64,000 bases of DNA, taken from positions 1,315,142-1,379,141 of the forward strand of contig NZ_BMFQ01000001.1 in NCBI RefSeq assembly GCF_014638915.1, in the 5' to 3' direction. Position 1 is the first letter of the stretch. The number at the start of each line of letters is the position of its first letter. The stretch is from Xanthomarina arctica. Its GTDB lineage: Bacteria; Bacteroidota; Bacteroidia; Flavobacteriales; Flavobacteriaceae. Position numbers and translations under genes: made by a program. This document shows, piece by piece, positions 33,775 through 43,260 of the stretch. The notes under the pieces are model-generated. The model had not been told where the DNA came from, searched no databases, and saw only the letters and a program-made list of their open reading frames with translations.

Positions 33775-34316
33775 GACTCGTTTTGTTCTGGATCGTAAAT
33801 TTTTTTCAGTTCACGTAATCCAATTTTTAATCTTGATTTTATTGTACCAAGTGGAATAGCCAATTCATCACTTGCTTCTTGTTGCGTCATACCCTCAAAA
33901 AAGAGTGCATTTATAACTATTTGATATTTTTCATCTATAGATTTTAGATGGGTTTTAATATCCATAACATCATGATTCAAACTCTCAGATGTTAACATAT
34001 ATACGTTAGAAGCGTCTATTTGGATTTCCTTATTCGTTTTATTTGTATGAGATCTCACTTTATCTATAGCAGTATTGTAGGCAATACGATATAACCAAGT
34101 GAATAATTTGGCTTTTTTTGAATTGTATGACTTTGCATTTTTCCATACTTTAATAAAAGTTTCTTGTAATGCATCTTTTGCTAGATCATCGTCGTTTAAT
34201 ACCTTTAAAATAACACCATACAGAGCATCTGCATAATTTTCATATAGCAATGTAACGGCTTTTTTGTCTCCCTTTTGGAGTAAGCCTACTATTTCTATTT
34301 CGATGGGTGTGCTCAA
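33771..34316 (-). CDS. ECF RNA polymerase sigma factor, paired with RskA-type anti-sigma
   Basis: A 181-aa ECF sigma factor. Region 2: LYENYADALYGVILKVLNDDDLAKDALQETFIKVW; region 4: EKYQIVINALFFEGMTQQEASDELAIPLGTIKSRLKIGL. The pairing suggests SigK-like regulation, with release from the membrane anti-sigma by a signal. The start codon is TTG (MSTPIEIE); the -7 box at 34341-34348 sits 24 nt upstream, so this TTG is credible, and no ATG lies near. Confidence 0.92.
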   Translation of the reverse strand: MSTPIEIEIVGLLQKGDKKAVTLLYENYADALYGVILKVLNDDDLAKDALQETFIKVWKNAKSYNSKKAKLFTWLYRIAYNTAIDKVRSHTNKTNKEIQIDASNVYMLTSESLNHDVMDIKTHLKSIDEKYQIVINALFFEGMTQQEASDELAIPLGTIKSRLKIGLRELKKIYDPEQNES

Positions 34317-34340
34317 GGTTGGTCTAATTAATGGTTATTT

Positions 34341-34348
34341 CAAAGTTA
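34341..34348 (-). promoter_or_regulatory. -7 promoter box (TAACTTTG) for the sigma/anti-sigma operon
   Basis: An exact TAnnTTTG match on the minus strand, 24 nt before the TTG start at 34316. Confidence 0.55.
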
Positions 34349-34364
34349 GAGTTTTCTTTTTAAT

Positions 34365-35378
34365 TTAAATAATATTTACCTCTGCTTCAATTGTGATGTT
34401 AAAAAGTTGCTTAACAGTTGTCTGGATTAATTTTGCTAATTCTAAAATTTCTTGGCCACTAGCATTGCCATAATTAACTAAAACTAAGGCTTGCTCCTTA
34501 TGAACGCCATAATCTCCAAATTGTTTTCCTTTAAAGCCTGCTTTTTCAATTAACCAACCCGCAGGAACCTTGATTTCAGTTTCTGAAACTGGATAACCTG
34601 GAATATCTTGAAAATTTTCTTTTAAAATGGCATAATTTTCTTTTGAAATAACCGGGTTTTTAAAGAAACTACCACTGTTACCAATTTTTTTAGGATCTGG
34701 AAGTTTACTCTGTCTAATTATTATTACCGCTTGTGATACATCTTGAATGGTTGGATTAATAATATCCATTTCAGCTAATTGGTTTGAAATGGAGCCATAA
34801 GAAGTATGAAGAGTGTGATTGTTTTTTGAAAGTTTAAATGTCACATTACAAATGATAGATTTTCCTTTTTCTTCTTGTTTGAAAATGGAATTTCTATAGT
34901 CGAATTGACATTCTTCCTTGGTGTAAGTTTTTAATGTTTTTGTTTTTTTGTCTAGGACTTGGCAAGAAACAAAGGCATCTTTTAATTCGATGCCATAAGC
35001 GCCAATATTTTGAATAGGAGCAGAGCCTACATTTCCTGGAATTAAGGATAGGTTTTCTAGGCCGCCAAAATTCTTGTCTAAACACCAAAGTACAAATTCA
35101 TGCCAATTTTCACCTGCATTAGCTTGAACAATTGCGAAATTTTCATCTTCCGAAATAATAGAAATGCCCTTAATGTTTAAATGTAACACAAGGGCATCCA
35201 TGTTTTTGGTTAAAAGCATATTACTGCCGCCTCCCAATACAAAAATGTCTGGATAATTTTCTAACGAAAGTGCGTGCTTTAACTCGTCGATACTATGTAT
35301 GGTTATAAAGTGCTTTGCCAAAGCGTCTATACCAAAAGTGTTATAAGGTTTTAAAGATATGTTGTGTTGAATATTCAC
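34365..35378 (-). CDS. murB: UDP-N-acetylmuramate dehydrogenase
   Basis: A FAD enzyme reducing UDP-GlcNAc enolpyruvate to UDP-MurNAc for peptidoglycan. The 337-aa protein has the N-terminal NTFGIDALAKHFI, the FAD motif VLGGGSNMLL (about 46-55), NLSLIPGNVGSAPIQNIGAYG, and the catalytic Ser in NSGSFFKNP; length fits the E. coli-like type I enzyme. Its start overlaps the aminotransferase stop by one base, so the genes are translationally coupled. Confidence 0.95.
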   Translation of the reverse strand: MNIQHNISLKPYNTFGIDALAKHFITIHSIDELKHALSLENYPDIFVLGGGSNMLLTKNMDALVLHLNIKGISIISEDENFAIVQANAGENWHEFVLWCLDKNFGGLENLSLIPGNVGSAPIQNIGAYGIELKDAFVSCQVLDKKTKTLKTYTKEECQFDYRNSIFKQEEKGKSIICNVTFKLSKNNHTLHTSYGSISNQLAEMDIINPTIQDVSQAVIIIRQSKLPDPKKIGNSGSFFKNPVISKENYAILKENFQDIPGYPVSETEIKVPAGWLIEKAGFKGKQFGDYGVHKEQALVLVNYGNASGQEILELAKLIQTTVKQLFNITIEAEVNII

Positions 35379-36568
35379 TAATCTTTATACACTTTTAGAG
35401 CTTCTTTTAAAATATGGACTGCTTTTTTAAGACTTTCTTGGTTTAATACATAAGCAATTCTAATTTGGTTTAATCCAACTCCAGGAGTGGAATAAAATCC
35501 AGCCGCTGGGGCAACCATTATAGTTTCTCCATTTACATCAAAACTTTCTAAAAGCCATTGAGCAAAAGCATCTGAATTTTTAATAGGTAGTTCCACAATG
35601 CAATAAAAAGCACCTTTTGGTTTTGCTACTTTAACTCCTTCAATTTTTTCAAGTTCAGAAATTAACGTGTTTCTTCTAGCAACATATTCTTCAATAACAT
35701 CATCAAAATAACTTTGTGGAGTTTGTAAAGCAGCTTCACTAGCAATTTGGGCTAATGTTGGAGGACTTAATCTGGCTTGAGCAAATTTTAAGGCTGTGGC
35801 AATAACTTCTTTGTTTTTTGATACTAAGCATCCAATTCTAGCCCCACACATACTGTATCGTTTAGATACAGAATCTATCATAATGGCGTTTTCGGCAATG
35901 CTTTCTTCTTGCATGATGGAATAATGAGTCGCTCCATCATAAACAAACTCTCTATAAACTTCGTCCGAAATTAAAAACAAATCATGCTTTTTTACTATGG
36001 CCGCTAATTTTTTAATTTCTTCCTTAGAATATAAATATCCAGTTGGATTTCCAGGATTGCAAATTAAAATAGCTTTTGTTTTTGGTGTGATCAATTTTTC
36101 AAACTCTTCAATAGGAGGTAAGGCAAAATTATCTTCAATTTTAGAAATTACAGGAATAATATTTACTCCTGAAGCTGTAGAAAAGCCATTATAATTCGCG
36201 TAAAAAGGTTCTGGAATGATAATTTCGTCATCCGTATCCATAATACTTCCAAAAGCAAATAATAAAGCTTCACTTCCGCCTGTAGTTACAATAATATTTT
36301 CTTTGGTTAGGTGGATATCGTGTTGGCCGTAGTAAGCAGCGATTTTATTTCTATATTCATCAGAACCTTCAGATCTTGTATAGGCTAAGATTTCCAATGA
36401 ATGGACTTTTACAGCATCTAAGGCTATTTCTGGAGTTTTAATATCTGGTTGTCCAATATTTAAATGATAAACCGTTTTTCCTTGTTTATAAGCAGCTTCC
36501 GCATAAGGAACTAGTTTTCTAATTGGCGATTGTGGCATGTGTTGCCCTTTTTTTGATATACTTGGCAT
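35378..36568 (-). CDS. PLP-dependent class I aminotransferase (aspartate aminotransferase-like)
   Basis: A 396-aa fold-type I aminotransferase. Motifs: the N-terminal LNIGQPDIKTPEIAL, NPGNPTGYLYS, SDEVYREFVYDG and the PLP lysine in DSVSKRYSMCGARIG; a C-terminal Arg sits in QIRIAYVLN. It belongs to the aspartate/prephenate aminotransferase group, so aspartate transamination is likely but the exact substrate is not certain. It is followed by murB with a one-base overlap. Confidence 0.9.
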   Translation of the reverse strand: MPSISKKGQHMPQSPIRKLVPYAEAAYKQGKTVYHLNIGQPDIKTPEIALDAVKVHSLEILAYTRSEGSDEYRNKIAAYYGQHDIHLTKENIIVTTGGSEALLFAFGSIMDTDDEIIIPEPFYANYNGFSTASGVNIIPVISKIEDNFALPPIEEFEKLITPKTKAILICNPGNPTGYLYSKEEIKKLAAIVKKHDLFLISDEVYREFVYDGATHYSIMQEESIAENAIMIDSVSKRYSMCGARIGCLVSKNKEVIATALKFAQARLSPPTLAQIASEAALQTPQSYFDDVIEEYVARRNTLISELEKIEGVKVAKPKGAFYCIVELPIKNSDAFAQWLLESFDVNGETIMVAPAAGFYSTPGVGLNQIRIAYVLNQESLKKAVHILKEALKVYKD

Positions 36569-36695
36569 GATACAATTGAATTAAGTAAGCAAAGTTCCGA
36601 AATTTATCTTGAAGATTTTTTAAAAAAACATACTAAATAAAAAATTTAAGCCGAAAGTTTCGTAAATTTAAAAGGAAACTCTATTCTAAATATTT

Positions 36696-38039
36696 ATGAA
36701 AAAAATTATCTTGGTCATCTCATTGATGTTTTTTTTCAATAATCTAGGGTTCTCTCAAAGTAAGTTTGTTATTCAGAATAAAAAGGAAACGGTTAAGATT
36801 CCTTTCAAATTAATTAATAATATCATTATCATTCCTGTTGAAATTAATGGCATCGAATTGTCTTTTTTAGTTGATACAGGCGTTAATAAGTCAATCATTT
36901 TTAATTTTTTAAATATTTCGGATAGTCTTCAAATAAAAAATACAGAGACATTTTTTTTAAGAGGTTTGGGTGAAGGTGAAGCTATTAAAGCCTTAAAATC
37001 GAAAGGCAATATCTTAAAAATAGGTGATGCTATTAATGTCGATCAGGAATTATTTGCTGTTTATAATCCAAATCTCAATTTTGCTCCAAGACTTGGGATT
37101 CCATTAAATGGCATAATAGGTTACGATTTGTTTAAAGATTTTGTAGTTGAAATAAATTATACATCTAAATATATACGACTTACAAATCCTAGTTCTTATA
37201 CTTACAAAAATTGTAATTCCTGCGAAACTTTAGAGATGGAATTTTATAAAAACAAGCCTTATATTTATTCTAATATTGTAATTAAAGAGAAACAGATTCC
37301 TGTAAAATTATTAATAGATTCAGGAGGAAGTGATTCCTTGTGGCTTTTTGAAGAAGATAGTTTAGGGATTCATCCTGGTAACCTCTATTTCGAAGATTTT
37401 TTGGGTCATGGTTTGACGGGAAGTGTTTATGGTAAACGTAGTAAAATAAAAGGTTTTTCGATAAATCATTTCAATTTTAATATGGTTAATGTGTCATTTC
37501 CTCATCCTGAATCGCTAATCTATGTGAGACAACATAAAGAACGGAATGGAAGTATTGCTGGTAACATTTTAAAGAGGTTTAATTTAATAATTAACTACCC
37601 AGATGGAACTATTACATTTAAGAAAAACAGACATTTTTATGATCCATTTAGTTATAACAAAAGTGGGATTGAGTTGGAACAAGACGGTTTAAGACTTGTT
37701 AAACAAAAGGATTATGATTATAAAAATACAGATGATTTTTTAGGAGAATATCATCAAGGGTCGAAAACAACGGTTGTATTAGGTACCAAGTATAAAATGG
37801 AACTAAAGCCTGTTTATTCAATTGTAGAATTAAGAAAAGATTCACCGGCAGATAACGTAGGACTCATGGTTGGAGATGTTATTTTAACTATTAATGGAAA
37901 ATCCACAGATAAATATGATCTTCAAGAAATTTCACATATGTTTTATGAAAAACAAGGAGAGCGAATTAAACTGGAAGTTGAAAGAAATGGGGTAGAGTTA
38001 ACATTCGTGTTTTATTTAGAAGATGTTTTTGAACAATAA
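36696..38039 (+). CDS. Exported retropepsin-like aspartyl protease with PDZ domain
   Basis: A 447-aa exported protein (signal peptide about 1-20, ending GFSQ). Two aspartyl-protease half-sites are visible, FLVDTGVNKSIIF (about 55-67) and LLIDSGGSDSLWLF (about 208-221), so a single chain may form the active site that retropepsins make by dimerising. A C-terminal PDZ domain (about 355-445; ELRKDSPADNVGLMVGDVILTINGK) probably binds peptide ends. Function likely periplasmic proteolysis or quality control. It has a bidirectional terminator after the stop. Confidence 0.85.
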   Translation: MKKIILVISLMFFFNNLGFSQSKFVIQNKKETVKIPFKLINNIIIIPVEINGIELSFLVDTGVNKSIIFNFLNISDSLQIKNTETFFLRGLGEGEAIKALKSKGNILKIGDAINVDQELFAVYNPNLNFAPRLGIPLNGIIGYDLFKDFVVEINYTSKYIRLTNPSSYTYKNCNSCETLEMEFYKNKPYIYSNIVIKEKQIPVKLLIDSGGSDSLWLFEEDSLGIHPGNLYFEDFLGHGLTGSVYGKRSKIKGFSINHFNFNMVNVSFPHPESLIYVRQHKERNGSIAGNILKRFNLIINYPDGTITFKKNRHFYDPFSYNKSGIELEQDGLRLVKQKDYDYKNTDDFLGEYHQGSKTTVVLGTKYKMELKPVYSIVELRKDSPADNVGLMVGDVILTINGKSTDKYDLQEISHMFYEKQGERIKLEVERNGVELTFVFYLEDVFEQ

Positions 38040-38074
38040 AAAAAGCCTTAAGAATTAACTCTCAAGGCTTTTTA
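38040..38074. terminator. Bidirectional terminator between the aspartyl protease and DUF1573 genes
   Basis: The 10-bp stem AAAAAGCCTT/AAGGCTTTTT (38040-38049 with 38064-38073) has A and T runs on both sides, between convergent genes. Confidence 0.85.
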
Positions 38075-38094
38075 AATTGTATAATAAAATGTAA

Positions 38095-38511
38095 TTATTG
38101 TTGCATAACACTTTCATTCTTTTTTTCAAGAACGCTTGTTTTACTTGGGTCAATAACTTCACCTTTAATTTTTAAAGCTACAGTTGGAGTCTCTGCATTA
38201 GAGATTACTGTTATGGTCTTTCTAATAGGGTTTACTCTATTTGTATCGTACTTAACCTCAATTTCTCCTGTTGCACCTGGTTGAATAGGTCCTTCCGGTT
38301 TTTTTGGAACGGTACATCCACAACTAGAATTTACTTTTGAAATAATTAAGGGTTGGTCACCTGTATTTGTAAATTCGAATACGCGAACACCATTAGATCC
38401 TTTGTCAATTGTACCATAGTCAATAGTATCTGTTTTAAACACAATTTTTGCTTGAGCTGAAACTGAAAAACTAATTAAACCAATAAACAATACTGTTAAT
38501 AAATGTTTCAT
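38095..38511 (-). CDS. Exported DUF1573 domain protein
   Basis: A 138-aa exported protein (signal peptide about 1-19, ending VSAQA) with an immunoglobulin-like DUF1573 fold: IDYGTIDKGSNGVRVFEFTNTGDQPLIISKVNSSCGCTVPKKPEGPIQPGATGEIEVKYDT. The SSCGC motif and the beta pattern are diagnostic. Bacteroidota have many such proteins, sometimes tied to the cell surface; the role is unknown. The length is one domain and a short polar tail. Confidence 0.9.
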   Translation of the reverse strand: MKHLLTVLFIGLISFSVSAQAKIVFKTDTIDYGTIDKGSNGVRVFEFTNTGDQPLIISKVNSSCGCTVPKKPEGPIQPGATGEIEVKYDTNRVNPIRKTITVISNAETPTVALKIKGEVIDPSKTSVLEKKNESVMQQ

Positions 38512-38658
38512 AATTTTATAATTTATAAGATTGTAAACTTAGTACCTTTTTAATCATTTTGCAAAATTTTTAGACGTACGACACACTTATATTCATATTA
38601 AACAAATATAAAAGGACATTATGCATCCATAAAGTTTTATCAAAAAAATAAATATAAG

Positions 38659-38666
38659 TACTTTTG
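38659..38666 (+). promoter_or_regulatory. -7 promoter box (TACTTTTG) for valS
   Basis: An exact TAnnTTTG match. It includes the TTG at 38664, which excludes that codon as a start; the ATG at 38697 lies 30 nt downstream. Confidence 0.6.
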
Positions 38667-38696
38667 CATGTTATATTTCAAAAACTATTCCAAAGT

Positions 38697-41348
38697 ATGC
38701 AAATTCCATCAAAATATGATGCCAGTCAAGTAGAAAGTAAATGGTACGACTACTGGATGAAACACAATTATTTTCATTCTACTCCAGACGAAAGAGAGCC
38801 ATATACCATTGTAATACCTCCGCCAAACGTAACGGGAATATTACATATGGGACATATGCTTAACAATACCATTCAAGATGTTTTAATACGTCGTGCTCGT
38901 TTATTGGGTAAAAATGCGTGTTGGGTTCCTGGAACAGATCATGCCTCTATTGCTACTGAAGCGAAAGTAGTTGCCAGATTAAAAGAGCAAGGAATAGATA
39001 AAAACGATTTAACTCGCGAAGAATTTTTAGCACATGCTTGGGAATGGACTGAAGAATATGGTGGCGTTATCCTTGAACAACTTAAGAAATTAGGATGTTC
39101 TTGCGATTGGGACAGAACCAAATTCACCATGGATGACGATATGTCTGAAGCTGTAATAAAGGTTTTTGTCGATTTACATAATAAAGGCTTAATTTATCGT
39201 GGTTACCGAATGGTAAACTGGGATCCTGAAGCAAAAACAACCTTGTCTGACGAGGAGGTGATCCATGAAGAACGTCAAGGGAATCTATATTATATCAATT
39301 ATAAAATTGAAGGAAGTGATGATACCTTAACTATTGCTACAACACGTCCTGAAACAATTTTTGGAGATACAGCTATTTGTATTAATCCAAATGACGAACG
39401 TTTTGCACATTTACGTGGAAAAAAAGCTATCGTGCCTATTTGTAACCGTGTCATTCCAATTATTGAAGATGACTATGTAGATGTTGAATTTGGAACAGGG
39501 TGTTTAAAAGTGACCCCTGCTCATGATGAAAACGATAAGAATTTAGGAGATAAGCACAATTTAGAAGTGATTGATATTTTCAATGAAGATGCTTCATTAA
39601 ATAGCTTCGGATTACATTACCAAGGACAAGATCGTTTTGTTGCTAGAAAAAATGTAGCTACAGAATTAGAAGAAACTGGTGTTTTAATTAAAACTGAAAC
39701 ACATATCAATAAAGTAGGAACTAGCGAACGTACCAAAGCCGTAATCGAACCAAGATTAAGTGACCAATGGTTCTTAAAAATGGAAGACTTAGTAAAGCCT
39801 GCAATAGAAGCGGTTTTAGGTGAAGATGCAGAAATTAAGTTGTTTCCTAAAAAGTTCGAGAATACCTATAGACATTGGATGGAAAATATTCGCGATTGGA
39901 ATATCTCTAGACAATTACTTTGGGGGCAACAAATTCCAGCTTACTTCTATGGAGATGGGAAAGAAGATTTTGTAGTTGCAGAAAACATCGAAGAGGCTGT
40001 TATTCTTGCGAATCAAAAACTAAGTTTGGACACTGAGCGTAGTCGAAGTGTAACTAAAGAAAATTTACGTCAAGATACCGACGCACTGGATACTTGGTTT
40101 TCATCTTGGTTATGGCCAATGAGTGTTTTCGATGGTATTCGTAATCCTGAAAACGAAGACATCAAGTATTACTATCCAACAAACGACTTAGTGACAGGTC
40201 CGGATATTTTATTCTTTTGGGTAGCACGTATGATTATTGCTGGTTACGAATACAAAGGAGAAAAACCTTTTAACAATGTATATTTAACTGGTTTGGTTCG
40301 TGATAAGCAACGTCGTAAAATGAGTAAATCTTTAGGGAACTCACCAGACGCTTTAAAACTTATAAACGATTATAGTGCAGATGGGGTTCGTGTGGGCTTA
40401 CTTTTAAGTAGTGCCGCCGGAAACGATTTGATGTTCGATGAATCACTTTGTCAGCAAGGAAAAGGTTTTGGAAACAAAATTTGGAATGCTTTCAATTTAA
40501 CCAACTTATGGGAAGTTAGTGATACTATCGAGCAACCACAGTCTAGTAAAATAGCCTTAGAATGGTATGAAGCTAAGTTTCAAGAAGCTTTAGTAGAAAT
40601 AGATGATCATTTTAGTAAATACCGTTTAAGCGATGCCTTAATGAGCATCTATAAATTGATTTATGATGATTTCTGTGGGTGGTTATTAGAAATTGTGAAA
40701 CCAGCTTACCAACAGCCAATCGATGCTAAAACATACCATAGTGTGATAGCTTGTTTCGAAGATAATTTAAAAATTCTTCATCCGTTTATGCCATTTTTAA
40801 CTGAAGATATTTGGCAATATATTGCTGAACGTACTCCAGAAGAAGCATTAATTGTTGCAAAATGGCCAGAAGCGAAACCTATAAATAAAGATTTAATTTC
40901 TCAGTTTGAATTTGCTTCTGAAGTGATTTCAGGAATTAGAACAGTACGTAAAGAAAAGAACATTGCGTTTAAAGATGCGATTGGTTTTTCTGCTATTAAT
41001 AATGAAAATGCAAATACAGCTTTCGATGCCGTTATTTCAAAATTAGGAAATCTAGAGGCTATCGAATATGTTTCAGAACCTGTTGAAGGTGCTTTAACTT
41101 TTAGAGTAAAATCTAACGAGTATTTCATTCCTATGGAAGGTGCGATTGATGTAGAAGCAGAAATCATTAAACTTTCTGAAGAATTAAAATATACAGAAGG
41201 GTTTTTGAAATCTGTTCAAAAGAAATTATCAAACGAACGTTTTGTGGCTGGAGCTCCAGAACAAGTTATTACTAACGAGCGTAACAAAGAAGCAGATGCT
41301 TTAGCTAAGATTGAAACCTTGAAAGCTAGTTTGGCATCTCTAAAATAA
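38697..41348 (+). CDS. valS: Valyl-tRNA synthetase
   Basis: Charges tRNA-Val. The 883-aa class I synthetase has HMGH in [13 protein letters not shown] (about 40-52) and KMSKS in [10 protein letters not shown] (about 540), the CP1 editing domain between them, and a C-terminal coiled coil ([25 protein letters not shown]). A 20-bp palindromic element (40031-40050) lies in frame before the conserved DALDTWFSS segment, adding roughly residues 445-452 DTERSRSV. The frame is intact, so the enzyme is probably functional. Start chosen at 38697 because the upstream TTG lies in the -7 box. Confidence 0.97.
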   Translation: MQIPSKYDASQVESKWYDYWMKHNYFHSTPDEREPYTIVIPPPNVTGILHMGHMLNNTIQDVLIRRARLLGKNACWVPGTDHASIATEAKVVARLKEQGIDKNDLTREEFLAHAWEWTEEYGGVILEQLKKLGCSCDWDRTKFTMDDDMSEAVIKVFVDLHNKGLIYRGYRMVNWDPEAKTTLSDEEVIHEERQGNLYYINYKIEGSDDTLTIATTRPETIFGDTAICINPNDERFAHLRGKKAIVPICNRVIPIIEDDYVDVEFGTGCLKVTPAHDENDKNLGDKHNLEVIDIFNEDASLNSFGLHYQGQDRFVARKNVATELEETGVLIKTETHINKVGTSERTKAVIEPRLSDQWFLKMEDLVKPAIEAVLGEDAEIKLFPKKFENTYRHWMENIRDWNISRQLLWGQQIPAYFYGDGKEDFVVAENIEEAVILANQKLSLDTERSRSVTKENLRQDTDALDTWFSSWLWPMSVFDGIRNPENEDIKYYYPTNDLVTGPDILFFWVARMIIAGYEYKGEKPFNNVYLTGLVRDKQRRKMSKSLGNSPDALKLINDYSADGVRVGLLLSSAAGNDLMFDESLCQQGKGFGNKIWNAFNLTNLWEVSDTIEQPQSSKIALEWYEAKFQEALVEIDDHFSKYRLSDALMSIYKLIYDDFCGWLLEIVKPAYQQPIDAKTYHSVIACFEDNLKILHPFMPFLTEDIWQYIAERTPEEALIVAKWPEAKPINKDLISQFEFASEVISGIRTVRKEKNIAFKDAIGFSAINNENANTAFDAVISKLGNLEAIEYVSEPVEGALTFRVKSNEYFIPMEGAIDVEAEIIKLSEELKYTEGFLKSVQKKLSNERFVAGAPEQVITNERNKEADALAKIETLKASLASLK
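40030..40051. repeat. Palindromic element, family A, inside valS
   Basis: CACTGAGCGTAGTCGAAGTG with arms ACACT/AGTGT at 40030-40034 and 40047-40051. It is read as D-T-E-R-S-R-S-V in the valS frame, between the editing-domain end and the DTWFSS region, and breaks no motif. Confidence 0.85.
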
Positions 41349-41357
41349 AAATCAATT

Positions 41358-41392
41358 TACCTGCAAGGTTTCAAAAACCTTGTAGGTTTTAT
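41358..41392 (+). terminator. Terminator after valS
   Basis: A 13-bp stem (ACCTGCAAGGTTT/AAACCTTGTAGGT, one G-U pair) with a 3-nt loop and T-rich tail, only 3 nt before the nuclease start at 41396. The nuclease may depend on read-through or a promoter inside the hairpin region. Confidence 0.75.
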
Positions 41393-41395
41393 TAA

Positions 41396-42205
41396 ATGAC
41401 AAAAAGAACCACATATTCCATAGTTGCTATTTTACTCTTATGTGGTGTTTATTATTTTGAGTTTTATCTGGAACAGAAGGAGCAACAGGTTATAGTTGAT
41501 TCCGGTAAAACAGTAAAAAATAATACCAACGAATTCTTTCTACCCACAAGTACTACAGGACAAATAATTCATCACAATGGGTATTCGTTGTCTTATAGCG
41601 AACCTCATGAACAAGCTGAATGGGTTGCTTACGAGTTAAAGAAAGAACACCTTTCTAATACCAATTTTAAAAGACCTTATTTTGAAATAGATCCAGCCGT
41701 GAAAACTGGAGCAGCAGATTGGAGAAATTATAAAAAGTCGGGATTTGATAGAGGTCATTTATGTCCAGCAGGAGATAAAGCCTACAGTCAAGAAGCCTAT
41801 AATGAAACTTTTTTAACAAGCAATATAAGTCCGCAGAACCATGAATTTAATTCTGGAATTTGGAATACTTTAGAACAGAAAGTGAGATATTGGGCAGGTA
41901 AATACAATGGTGTATTTGTTATTACTGGAGGTGTTTTAGAAGAGAATTTAAGGACAATAGGAGATGAAAGAGTTTCAGTTCCAAATCAGTTTTATAAAAT
42001 ACTGATTGATACCAATTCTGGTAAAACGAAGATGATTGCTTTTTTAATGCCTCATGAGAATTCTAATCTTCCTCTGTACAAATTTGTTGTGTCTGTAGAT
42101 TCTATCGAATCTCTCACTGGAATTGATTTCTTTCCGGAATTGGATGATGCTTTAGAAAATGAGCTAGAATCTTCAACTAGTTATAAAAATTGGAGTTTTA
42201 ATTGA
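41396..42205 (+). CDS. DNA/RNA non-specific endonuclease (NUC1 family), membrane-anchored
   Basis: A 269-aa beta-beta-alpha-metal nuclease. An N-terminal hydrophobic helix (about 7-24) anchors or exports it; then the catalytic DRGHLCPAGD motif (His in FDRGHL) and the metal Asn in NISPQNHEFN(S)GIWNTLE. It probably degrades nucleic acids in the periplasm or outside for nutrient use. The start lies directly behind the valS terminator. Confidence 0.9.
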   Translation: MTKRTTYSIVAILLLCGVYYFEFYLEQKEQQVIVDSGKTVKNNTNEFFLPTSTTGQIIHHNGYSLSYSEPHEQAEWVAYELKKEHLSNTNFKRPYFEIDPAVKTGAADWRNYKKSGFDRGHLCPAGDKAYSQEAYNETFLTSNISPQNHEFNSGIWNTLEQKVRYWAGKYNGVFVITGGVLEENLRTIGDERVSVPNQFYKILIDTNSGKTKMIAFLMPHENSNLPLYKFVVSVDSIESLTGIDFFPELDDALENELESSTSYKNWSFN

Positions 42206-42213
42206 CACCTTCC

Positions 42214-42325
42214 TGTCATGCAGAGCGAAACTGAAATATCTCATTTCTTAATAAGATTCTTGTTTTCTTCGTAAAATACTTTCAATCAAAATATATTTTG
42301 ATTTCAATAGTGTTCAGAATGACAT
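42214..42325. repeat. Composite palindromic element between nuclease and glycosyltransferase
   Basis: A 110-bp stretch flanked by TGTCAT (42215-42220) and ATGACA (42319-42324) as inverted ends, beginning with a TGTCATGCAGAGCGAAA part of the family B type. A 20-bp perfect palindrome (42284-42303; AATCAAAATA and its complement) lies inside. No ORF. Confidence 0.55.
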
Positions 42326-42326
42326 C

Positions 42327-43175
42327 TTATTTGAACTTACTTAATATGCCTTTCCAACGAAGATTTCTAATAAAAGCCCCTTGTTCTTCAGAAACTAAAA
42401 ATGAAAGTTTTTCTTTCTTAGCTTTAAAAAAACCAGCCATATAGTCTTTAAATAAATTGAAACTCCCTTTTTTGTATGCCAATTTTAAAGCTGAAATAAG
42501 CGTAATAACAAATCCATATCGCATTTTGTACATGGCTTCCCCTTGCAAGTGCTTAGATGCTTTGTTATAACTAATTCCTGTAGGTTTTAAATGTTTTACA
42601 TGAAGTGTTTCGTCAGTTAGTAATTCCCAACCATAGAATTTTGCAAGTAGCTCGTCAACGGTATCCCAACCCATAGATGGTTTTAGTTTTCCAATTTCCT
42701 CAAAGCACGTTTTTCTGTAAGCTTTTAAAGCCCCTCGAATATGATCTTTTCTTGTTAGGTTTTCTAAAATCCAAGAGTTGTTTTTTTCAATATAACAAAA
42801 CCCAGATGCCATTCCAAGTTTCTTATTTGCGTTAAAATGAAAAGCTAATTGCTTTAAATAGTTCTTCGGAAAAATTAAATCGGCATCAAATTTACAGATC
42901 ACATCAAAATCTTCATCTAAAGTTTCATAGCCTTTATAAAAGGCATTAATGATTTTGGAACCGGGTAAATGTTTGTCTGAAGAAATTGTGTTTACTAAAG
43001 AAATCCAGTTGTATTTTGAAGCGAATGTTTCTACAATTTGTTGTGTATTGTCTGTGGAATGATCATTTACAATTACAACCTTTTTTGGTAAGAGGGTTTG
43101 TGCAACCAAGGAATCTAAAGTTTGCTTGATGCAAGCTTCTTCGTTATGAGCAGGAATAACAATGTAGAAATTCAA
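42327..43175 (-). CDS. Family 2 glycosyltransferase
   Basis: A 282-aa GT2 enzyme with NFYIVIPAHNEEACIKQTLDSLV, VVIVNDHSTDNTQQI and the metal motif CKFDADLIFP; a C-terminal KDYMAGFF segment is also present. The frame is open to 43319, but that overlaps the methyltransferase by 86 nt and would add an improbable, repeat-encoded N-terminus; TTG at 43175 gives the clean start MNFYIVIPAHNEE. It shares a strand with the methyltransferase and KAS III genes, and probably glycosylates a lipid or surface compound made with them. Confidence 0.82.
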   Translation of the reverse strand: MNFYIVIPAHNEEACIKQTLDSLVAQTLLPKKVVIVNDHSTDNTQQIVETFASKYNWISLVNTISSDKHLPGSKIINAFYKGYETLDEDFDVICKFDADLIFPKNYLKQLAFHFNANKKLGMASGFCYIEKNNSWILENLTRKDHIRGALKAYRKTCFEEIGKLKPSMGWDTVDELLAKFYGWELLTDETLHVKHLKPTGISYNKASKHLQGEAMYKMRYGFVITLISALKLAYKKGSFNLFKDYMAGFFKAKKEKLSFLVSEEQGAFIRNLRWKGILSKFK

Positions 43176-43260
43176 GATTTGAAGTTTAAGATTCAAAGTT
43201 AATCTTAATTTATGTCTTTTTGGAATTTGGTTTTTAGCTTTTTGGAATTTGTGCAATTCT
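43176..43260. repeat. Low-complexity AAATTCCAAA-type repeat
   Basis: On the minus strand, CAAATTCCAAAAAGC is followed by a second CAAATTCCAAAAAGA and TTGAATCTTAAACTTC-like units. The methyltransferase stop codon lies within it. A related stretch flanks the element at 52483-52525. Confidence 0.5.
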
